Source: Oscillospiraceae bacterium
GTDB lineage: Bacteria > Bacillota > Clostridia > Oscillospirales > Ruminococcaceae
NCBI GenBank assembly: GCA_022511485.1
Contig: JAFLUJ010000323.1
Coordinates: 1 to 6,718, forward strand
Direction of reading: 5' to 3'
DNA length: 6,718 bases
The translations under genes were made by a program, and so were the position numbers. Numbering within the stretch: position 1 is the stretch's first letter; each line of letters begins with the position of its first letter. This document shows positions 1 to 4,220 of the stretch, piece by piece. Below the pieces are notes generated by a model. It searched no databases and was not told the DNA's origin. It saw nothing but the letters and a program-made list of their open reading frames with translations.

Positions 1-2
1 TC

Positions 3-80
3 TGCGGTGAACGTGACGGGATAAATTTTCATCTTGCGGCAGGAGATTTCCTGCAGTTCTGTCCGTTAAGGGTTGTATAA
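3..80 (+). CDS. Possible 3' end of an unidentified upstream gene (partial)
   Basis: From base 3 one frame stays open for 25 codons and ends at a TAA at 78-80. The other two + frames stop early, at 8-10 and 22-24. The peptide ends in HLAAGDFLQFCPLRVV, which reads like the end of a globular protein, but I do not recognise a family and it is too short to assign. The stop lies 175 bases before tig, and the tig promoter sits between them, so the two need not be co-transcribed. The frame could be open by chance at this length. No clear Rho-independent terminator follows it. Confidence 0.4.
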   Translation, partial: CGERDGINFHLAAGDFLQFCPLRVV

Positions 81-100
81 TACTGATTCTTGATCTATCA

Positions 101-120
101 ATAGACAAAGTCTATCTTTG
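101..120. repeat. Overlapping small inverted repeats upstream of the tig promoter
   Basis: ATAGAC (101-106) and GTCTAT (110-115) form a perfect 6-bp inverted repeat around AAA. CAAAG (106-110) and CTTTG (116-120) form a second one that overlaps the first, so as RNA only one could form at a time. No T-run follows, so this is a poor terminator. It could be a protein-binding dyad upstream of the tig promoter or chance in AT-rich DNA. Confidence 0.3.
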
Positions 121-171
121 GATTGAAAAAAAGCATAATTTGAACAAAATGTAAAAATATTGCTTAATGTA

Positions 172-200
172 TGGTAAAATATTTTTATATGTGCTATAAT
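172..200 (+). promoter_or_regulatory. tig promoter, sigma-A type with extended -10
   Basis: A perfect TATAAT -10 box lies at 195-200, preceded by TGC at 192-194, which makes an extended -10 (TGnTATAAT). The -35 position, 17 bases upstream at 172-177, is the weak match TGGTAA (3 of 6). Extended -10 promoters commonly tolerate a poor -35. The expected start is near base 207, giving a leader of about 50 bases. That leader contains a short CGGG/CCCG hairpin (223-235) six bases upstream of the tig Shine-Dalgarno. Confidence 0.65.
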
Positions 201-255
201 AAGTTGTATGTTTGTAATATGACGGGTTTTTCCCGAAAAATGGAGGACGTTTGCA

Positions 256-1539
256 ATGAGTTTAGTATCGACAAATAAAATTGATGCAACAAAATATGAG
301 CTGGAGATCAAGGTTGACGCTGCGGGCTTTGAAAAGGCTCTTCAGAGCGCTTATATGAAGGCACGTAAAAGGATCAATATCAACGGCTTCAGAAAGGGTA
401 AGGCTCCCCGTAAAATGGTAGAGCAGCTCTACGGTGAAAATGTTTTTTATGAGGATGCTGTAAATGATCTTGTTAATACAGATGTAGGTCCTACTATTGA
501 GGATACTGATTATGAGCTTATCACCAATCCGGATATCAACGTTACATCTATCAGCAAGGACGAGGGCGTAGTGTTCAAGGTAACTATCACTGTAAAGCCT
601 GATGTTGAAATTTCCGATTACAAGGGAATAGAAGTTGAAAAAGTTGTCAATGCTGTAACCGATGAGGATATTGACAAGCAGATACAGAATCTGCGCGAGA
701 GAAACGGCAGACTTGTTACTATTGATGACAGAGCTGCTGAAAACGGCGACGTTGCTGTGATCGACTTTGAGGGCTTCAAGGACGGAGTTCCTTTCGACGG
801 CGGCGCGGACAGCAATTACGAGCTTGCACTTGGTTCAGATACTTTTATTCCGGGATTTGAGGAGCAGATCGTCGGTCACAAGACAGGCGAGGAATTTACT
901 ATCAATGTTACTTTCCCTGAAAAATATCAGATGGAAGAGCTTGCAGGTCAGCCCTGTGAGTTCAAGATCAGGCTTAACGAGATCAAGTGTAAGGAGCTTC
1001 CTGATCTTGATGATGAATTCGTTAAGGACGCTACAGAGTTCGATACTCTTGACGAGCTTAAAGCGGATATAAAGACCAAGCTTGAGGACAGCGCTGCAAA
1101 AAATGCTGATATTGAGGTCGAGAACAAGATCTTCGAGGCTCTTATCGAAAAGCTTAAAGCAGATATTCCTGAGGTAATGTATGAAAATAAGATTGATGAA
1201 ATGGTAAGGGATTTTGAAGTTCGCCTTTCCCAGAATGGTCTTAATATGGAAACATATCTTATGTATACAAATATGGATATGCCGGCTTTCAGAAAGGGAT
1301 TTGAGGAGCAGGCTCAGAAGCAGGTAAAGGTAAGACTTGCTCTTGAAAAGATCGCAGAGCTTGAAAACGTTGAGATCACAGATGAGCAGGCAGAGGAAGA
1401 GATAGGCAAAATTGCGGCTCAGTACGATCTTACACCTGAGAGAGTTAAGTCTGTTGTAAGAATTAAGGATGTGAAGAACGATCTTAAGGTCGCTGAGGCA
1501 AGCAAGATCGTAAAGGATGCTGCAAAGATCAACGGTTAA
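256..1539 (+). CDS. tig: Trigger factor, ribosome-bound chaperone and peptidyl-prolyl isomerase
   Basis: Trigger factor docks at the ribosome exit tunnel, shields nascent chains and can isomerise prolyl bonds; it is cytosolic. The 427-residue protein has the family's usual length and all three domains. The N-terminal ribosome-binding domain carries the signature GFRKGKAP at residues 44-51. An FKBP-type isomerase domain runs from about 163 to 245 (NGDVAVIDF, FIPGFEEQIVG, FPEKY). A helical, acidic C-terminal substrate cradle fills about 255-427. The ATG at 256 is preceded by TGGAGG at 241-246 with 9 bases of spacing, a strong site. The gene has its own extended -10 promoter and a strong hairpin just after the stop, so it is probably mostly a monocistronic unit next to clpPX. 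Nothing is truncated or odd. The identification rests on the signature and the full domain order. Confidence 0.97.
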   Translation: MSLVSTNKIDATKYELEIKVDAAGFEKALQSAYMKARKRININGFRKGKAPRKMVEQLYGENVFYEDAVNDLVNTDVGPTIEDTDYELITNPDINVTSISKDEGVVFKVTITVKPDVEISDYKGIEVEKVVNAVTDEDIDKQIQNLRERNGRLVTIDDRAAENGDVAVIDFEGFKDGVPFDGGADSNYELALGSDTFIPGFEEQIVGHKTGEEFTINVTFPEKYQMEELAGQPCEFKIRLNEIKCKELPDLDDEFVKDATEFDTLDELKADIKTKLEDSAAKNADIEVENKIFEALIEKLKADIPEVMYENKIDEMVRDFEVRLSQNGLNMETYLMYTNMDMPAFRKGFEEQAQKQVKVRLALEKIAELENVEITDEQAEEEIGKIAAQYDLTPERVKSVVRIKDVKNDLKVAEASKIVKDAAKING

Positions 1540-1551
1540 TAATTTAGTTAG

Positions 1552-1596
1552 TATTGTAAACCATCTTTCCGCAGAAGGATGGTTTGCAATATCTTT
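1552..1596 (+). terminator. Hairpin terminator after tig
   Basis: TATTGTAAACCATC (1552-1565) pairs with GATGGTTTGCAATA (1578-1591), with one T-G wobble. The pairing continues inward through TTTC/GAAG (first pair a wobble) to a CGCA tetraloop at 1570-1573, about 18 pairs in all. It starts 12 bases after the tig stop. The following T-tract (TCTTT) is short, so termination may be partial and some read-through into clpPX is possible. The hairpin may also protect the 3' end of the tig message. Confidence 0.75.
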
Positions 1597-1699
1597 ATAC
1601 TGATCCCTCGTTTAAAATATGACAAAATCAAGCCGCAAGATCAATAAATCAAAGCTTTTGCAGTTTGCTTTTGCCTATTTTAATAATCGTGATCAGTAT
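1597..1699. repeat. Long-range 9-bp inverted repeat in the tig-clpP spacer
   Basis: ATACTGATC at 1597-1605 is the exact reverse complement of GATCAGTAT at 1691-1699. The 85 bases between are AT-rich and contain two copies of GCTTTTGC (1654-1661 and 1667-1674) in direct orientation, 13 bases apart. The arms bracket the region where a clpP promoter should lie, but I see no canonical -35/-10 pair there. The arms could be two operator half-sites, the base of a leader structure, or chance. No CtsR-type repeat (GGTCAAA) or CIRCE element is present. Confidence 0.3.
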
Positions 1700-1720
1700 T
1701 AATGAGATTTCTGCGGAGAA

Positions 1721-1726
1721 GTGAGG
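1721..1726 (+). promoter_or_regulatory. clpP ribosome binding site, decides the start
   Basis: GTGAGG lies 5 bases before the ATG at 1732. The frame is also open from an ATG at 1702, but no comparable site precedes that codon, and the family begins with MSLVPYVV, which matches 1732 exactly. Confidence 0.7.
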
Positions 1727-1731
1727 TTTAT

Positions 1732-2319
1732 ATGAGTTTAGTTCCTTATGTTGTCAGACAAACAGGAAGAGGAGAGCGTTCTCAGGACATTTTTTCTATG
1801 CTTCTTGAGGACAGGATCATAATGCTTTCAGAGGATGTAAACGATACCTCTGCAAGCCTTGTGGTAGCTCAGCTTCTGTATCTTGAAAGTCAGGATCCTG
1901 AAAAGGATATAAGCCTTTACATCAACAGTCCCGGAGGCTCTGTTACTGCCGGTATGGCGATCTATGACACAATGCAGTATATAAAGTGTGATGTGTCCAC
2001 GATCTGTATAGGTCTGGCAGCTTCCATGGGGGCGTTTCTGCTTTCCTCGGGAACAAAGGGCAAGAGGCTCGCGCTTCCCAATGCAGAGATAATGATCCAT
2101 CAGCCTCTTATTTCCGGAGGTCTGTCCGGTCAGTGTACCGATATAAAGATCCGTGCAGATCACCTTGTAAGAACAAGGGAAAGGCTGAATAATATCCTTG
2201 CGCAGAATACCGGTAAACCAATTGAGACTATCGCAGTAGATACTGAACGTGATAACTTTATGAGTGCAGAGGAAGCGGCTGAATACGGTCTGGTTGACAA
2301 GGTTATTTTTAATAGATAA
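1732..2319 (+). CDS. clpP: ATP-dependent Clp protease, proteolytic subunit ClpP
   Basis: ClpP is a cytosolic serine peptidase that forms a barrel of two heptameric rings. It degrades chains threaded in by ClpX or another Clp ATPase. The protein is 195 residues, normal for the family, beginning MSLVPYVV, the usual mature N-terminus with no long propeptide. The catalytic triad is visible: Ser98 in GLAASMGAF, His123 in MIHQPL, and Asp174 in DTERD, which aligns with the usual position near 171-172. The glycine-rich SPGGSV oxyanion-hole motif is at residues 66-71. Between His123 and the GQ motif the handle segment reads ISGGLS, two residues longer than the common GGAQ-type version, which shifts Asp to 174. 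clpX begins 18 bases after the stop, so this is a clpPX operon. No clear promoter was found upstream. Confidence 0.97.
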   Translation: MSLVPYVVRQTGRGERSQDIFSMLLEDRIIMLSEDVNDTSASLVVAQLLYLESQDPEKDISLYINSPGGSVTAGMAIYDTMQYIKCDVSTICIGLAASMGAFLLSSGTKGKRLALPNAEIMIHQPLISGGLSGQCTDIKIRADHLVRTRERLNNILAQNTGKPIETIAVDTERDNFMSAEEAAEYGLVDKVIFNR

Positions 2320-2337
2320 GTCTGGAGTTTGAGATAA

Positions 2338-3612
2338 ATGGCTGGAAACGATAACAACAGAACATTAAAACGGTGCAGTTTCTGCGGCAGGCCGGAAAAT
2401 AAGGTACAGAACTTTTTTTCAGCCGGTAATTGTTATATTTGCGAATATTGCGTTGTAGACTGCTATGAAATGATAATCGAGCATGAAAATATCCTTCATC
2501 CGGAAAATGCAGTAGGCGGCAGAGGTATGCAGCGTCAGTTCAAGGTCAAAAAGCCTGCTGAGATCAAAAAAATGCTTGATGACTACGTAATAGGACAGGA
2601 CGATGCTAAAATGGCTCTGTCTGTTGCGGTGTATAATCACTATAAACGCATTATGACGCAGTCTGATACAGATGAGGTAGAGCTTCAAAAGAGCAATATA
2701 ATCCTTGTTGGGCCTACCGGTGTGGGAAAAACCATTCTTGCACAGACACTGGCAAAATGTCTGGACGTTCCTTTTGCTATTGCGGATGCTACAACTCTCA
2801 CCGAAGCCGGATACGTTGGCGATGATGTTGAAAATGTTCTTGTAAGACTGCTTCAGGCGGCGGATTTCAATGTTGCAGAGGCACAGAGGGGAATCATCTA
2901 TATCGACGAGATAGATAAGATCGCCCGAAAGTCAGAGAATACTTCCATTACCCGTGATGTAAGCGGTGAGGGCGTTCAGCAGGCGCTGTTAAAGATCGTG
3001 GAGGGTACGGTCTCAAATGTTCCTCCTCAGGGCGGAAGAAAGCATCCCAATCAGGAATTTATCCAGATCGATACAAGAAATATCCTGTTTATATGCGGAG
3101 GCGCTTTTGACGGACTTGATAAGATCATCCAGAAGCGTACTGAGTCATCAACTATCGGATTCGGCGCAGATATAAAAACTAAATCCGAAAAGTCAAAAGG
3201 AATCTACAGGGAAGTTGTACACCATGATTTTGTAAAATATGGTATGGTTCCCGAATTTGTAGGAAGAATGCCTGTAATTGCCGTTCTTGACGAGCTGGAC
3301 GAGGAGGCTCTGGTGAAGATCCTTTGTGAGCCTAAAAACTCTTTGGTGAAGCAGTATAAAAAATTATTTGAGCTTGACGGCATTGAGCTTGAATTTGAAC
3401 AGGATTCTCTTAAAGCAATTGCTAAAAAAGCTATAGACCAGGGGACAGGAGCAAGAGGTCTTCGTTCCATTGTTGAAAAAATTTTACAGCAATATATGTT
3501 TGATCTTCCTTCAAACAGCGAGGTGTGCGGTCTTACGGTTACAGAGGACTGTGTGCTTAACGATGCAAAGCCCGTTATAAAGAACGGAAAGAAGAAAGCT
3601 CTTAGAAAATAA
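2338..3612 (+). CDS. clpX: ATP-dependent Clp protease, unfoldase subunit ClpX
   Basis: ClpX is a hexameric AAA+ unfoldase that recognises tagged or damaged proteins, unfolds them with ATP and translocates them into ClpP. The 424 residues are the usual length. An N-terminal zinc-binding domain has Cys13-x2-Cys16 and Cys35-x2-Cys38. Walker A is GPTGVGKT at 125-132 and Walker B is IIYIDE at 186-191. The pore loop GYVG is at 158-161 and the RKH loop at 234-236. The IGF loop at 273-275 is the tripeptide that docks in ClpP clefts, so this protein should couple to the adjacent ClpP. The arginine finger is Arg310 (EFVGR) and sensor 2 is GAR at 371-373. Translation starts at 2338 behind CTGGAG (2322-2327). 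It lies 18 bases after clpP and is surely co-transcribed. No defects seen. Confidence 0.98.
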   Translation: MAGNDNNRTLKRCSFCGRPENKVQNFFSAGNCYICEYCVVDCYEMIIEHENILHPENAVGGRGMQRQFKVKKPAEIKKMLDDYVIGQDDAKMALSVAVYNHYKRIMTQSDTDEVELQKSNIILVGPTGVGKTILAQTLAKCLDVPFAIADATTLTEAGYVGDDVENVLVRLLQAADFNVAEAQRGIIYIDEIDKIARKSENTSITRDVSGEGVQQALLKIVEGTVSNVPPQGGRKHPNQEFIQIDTRNILFICGGAFDGLDKIIQKRTESSTIGFGADIKTKSEKSKGIYREVVHHDFVKYGMVPEFVGRMPVIAVLDELDEEALVKILCEPKNSLVKQYKKLFELDGIELEFEQDSLKAIAKKAIDQGTGARGLRSIVEKILQQYMFDLPSNSEVCGLTVTEDCVLNDAKPVIKNGKKKALRK

Positions 3613-3621
3613 TAAATAAAT

Positions 3622-3738
3622 ACGTTTTTTGTTCAGGTGGATTATGATGCGGGGTATTGATTACCGAGCTGTATGTTTACTCTTACCTTACTGCTGATAA
3701 GCGGTGTGAGTAAAGTCCTATACCTTTGCAAAAAACGT
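3622..3738 (+). other. Structured element bounded by a perfect 10-bp inverted repeat (possible leader RNA or small repeat)
   Basis: ACGTTTTTTG (3622-3631) is the exact reverse complement of CAAAAAACGT (3729-3738). Inside, AGGT+GGA (3635-3641) can pair with TCC (3716-3718) and ACCT (3722-3725) around a TAT bulge. Two hairpins follow: GGTA/TACC (3653-3656, 3662-3665) with a 5-base loop, and TTTACTC/GAGTAAA (3676-3682, 3708-3714) extended by ACC/GGT and GCT/AGC around a GATA loop. Together they make a three-way junction on the + strand. The 3' side runs into TTTTTGTTTTTG, so it may act as a weak terminator for clpPX. It matches no riboswitch class I know. The bounding repeats could alternatively mark a small mobile repeat. 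Confidence 0.5.
3644..3697 (+). CDS. Candidate 17-codon micro-ORF (leader peptide?) inside the structured element
   Basis: ATG-ATG at 3644-3649 is preceded by AGGTGG (3635-3640), giving a spacing of 3 bases to the first ATG and 6 to the second. The frame encodes MMRGIDYRAVCLLLPYC and ends at tandem stops TGA TAA (3695-3700). The stops fall in the loop side of the second hairpin, and the start lies inside the outer stems, so translation would remodel the RNA fold as in leader-peptide regulation. No resistance or biosynthetic gene follows; the next gene is lon, about 520 bases on, with its own promoters. It is too short to judge by codon use. I do not assign a function. Confidence 0.3.
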   Translation: MMRGIDYRAVCLLLPYC

Positions 3739-3880
3739 TTTTGTTTTTGAAATGCTGATCCATAAAATGTAATTTTTTTTGCTAACTCAAAAAAATGGTA
3801 CTGACATTAGTATAATATTTGTATAGTTTTGTTCATTTTATTTTTACAAAGGTGATAAAATCTAAATTTGTTATCTTAAA
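3739..3880. other. AT-rich spacer between the structured element and the lon promoters
   Basis: This stretch is very AT-rich and holds no gene. A TATAAT at 3811-3816 has no -35 at the right distance. CTGACA at 3801-3806 lies 15 bases before TATAGT at 3822-3827, a poor promoter candidate. A GATAA/TTATC pair (3854-3858, 3871-3875) is a weak inverted repeat just upstream of the likely lon promoter. I see nothing firmer. Confidence 0.4.
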
Positions 3881-3916
3881 TTGTTACTTGCAAAATTAAA
3901 AATTATAATATATAAT
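3881..3916 (+). promoter_or_regulatory. Two overlapping sigma-A type promoters upstream of lon
   Basis: TTGTTA (3881-3886) is followed after exactly 17 bases by TATAAT (3904-3909). TTGCAA (3888-3893) is followed after exactly 17 bases by TATAAT (3911-3916). Each -35 matches the consensus at 4 of 6 positions and each -10 is perfect, offset by 7 bases. Predicted starts are near 3916 and 3923. The second start falls on the left edge of the inverted-repeat element, so that element would begin the lon leader. Confidence 0.6.
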
Positions 3917-3921
3917 AGAAA

Positions 3922-4102
3922 TATAGGCAATACCGCACAACTATTGTGCGTCAGTATGCGAAGTCAGATTTTTCGTCAGATTGTCTAAAAACGATGCAGG
4001 CATACTAACGTATGTCAAGGAGTTTTTGGGCAAGATGGCGGAAAATATGCAAGCATATGACGTGCAAAGCCGTCAGGCGGTAGTTGTGCGGTATTGTCTA
4101 TA
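3922..4102. mobile_element. MITE-like fold-back element with 22-bp terminal inverted repeats
   Basis: The left end (3922-3943) and the right end (4081-4102, read in reverse complement) agree at 21 of 22 bases around the core CAATACCGCACAACTA; the mismatch is at 3927/4097. Excluding flanking TATA copies (3922-3925 and 4099-4102), which could be a TA or TATA target duplication, the element is 3926-4098, 173 bp. The inside is an imperfect palindrome almost throughout: GCGTCAGTATGC (3948-3959) faces GCATATGACGTGC (4053-4065), AAAAAC (3987-3992) faces GTTTTT (4022-4027), and CATAC/GTATG (4001-4005, 4010-4014) closes on a TAAC loop. It encodes no transposase, so it would depend on one elsewhere. 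TA duplication would suit an IS630/Tc1-type enzyme, but that is inference. Confidence 0.8.
3963..3982. repeat. Tandem GTCAGATT direct repeat inside the MITE
   Basis: GTCAGATT occurs at 3963-3970 and again at 3975-3982, 12 bases apart. The opposite arm does not carry an equally clear pair, so this is an asymmetry of the left half. It may be a transposase subterminal site or an internal duplication. Confidence 0.45.
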
Positions 4103-4147
4103 ATATTATTGCTATGCAGCGGGGAGATATACTTTCCTGCGAGTATG

Positions 4148-4175
4148 TTGAAAGCCTTTGGTTTTACAATATAGC
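4148..4175 (+). promoter_or_regulatory. Possible proximal lon promoter, downstream of the MITE
   Basis: TTGAAA (4148-4153, 5 of 6 to consensus) is followed after 16 bases by TATAGC (4170-4175, 4 of 6). A start near 4182 would give lon a leader of about 40 bases without the MITE. It is weaker than the pair at 3881-3916 and may be chance. Confidence 0.3.
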
Positions 4176-4209
4176 TTAGTATGAGTTCTATTAATGTCGG
4201 TTTACGACT

Positions 4210-4215
4210 GGGAGG
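4210..4215 (+). promoter_or_regulatory. lon ribosome binding site, decides the start
   Basis: GGGAGG ends 5 bases before the ATG at 4221. The in-frame ATG at 4194 has no Shine-Dalgarno, and the nine codons it would add (MSVYDWEVV) overlap this site and are unlike Lon N-termini. Confidence 0.85.
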
Positions 4216-4220
4216 TTGTT

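Noticed and set aside
76..81. TATAAT at 76-81 as a tig promoter
   Set aside because: No -35 at 16-18 bases upstream and no extended -10; the TATAAT at 195-200 is better placed.
1702..1731. Alternative clpP start at the ATG at 1702 adding ten residues
   Set aside because: No ribosome binding site, and the family N-terminus MSLVPYVV begins at 1732.
1732..1742. Identical 11-base start ATGAGTTTAGT in tig and clpP
   Set aside because: Both proteins begin MSLV by family convention or chance, the flanks differ, and there is no sign of duplication.
3676..3714. TTTACTC...GAGTAAA considered as a CIRCE (HrcA) operator
   Set aside because: CIRCE is TTAGCACTC-N9-GAGTGCTAA; here the arms differ and the gap is 25 bases with internal pairing, so it is better read as an RNA hairpin.
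4114..4179. 21-codon micro-ORF between the MITE and lon
   Set aside because: No Shine-Dalgarno before its ATG and no structural context, unlike the one at 3644.
4194..4220. Alternative lon start at the ATG at 4194 adding nine residues
   Set aside because: No Shine-Dalgarno precedes 4194, the added residues are unlike Lon N-termini, and GGGAGG sits at ideal spacing before 4221.
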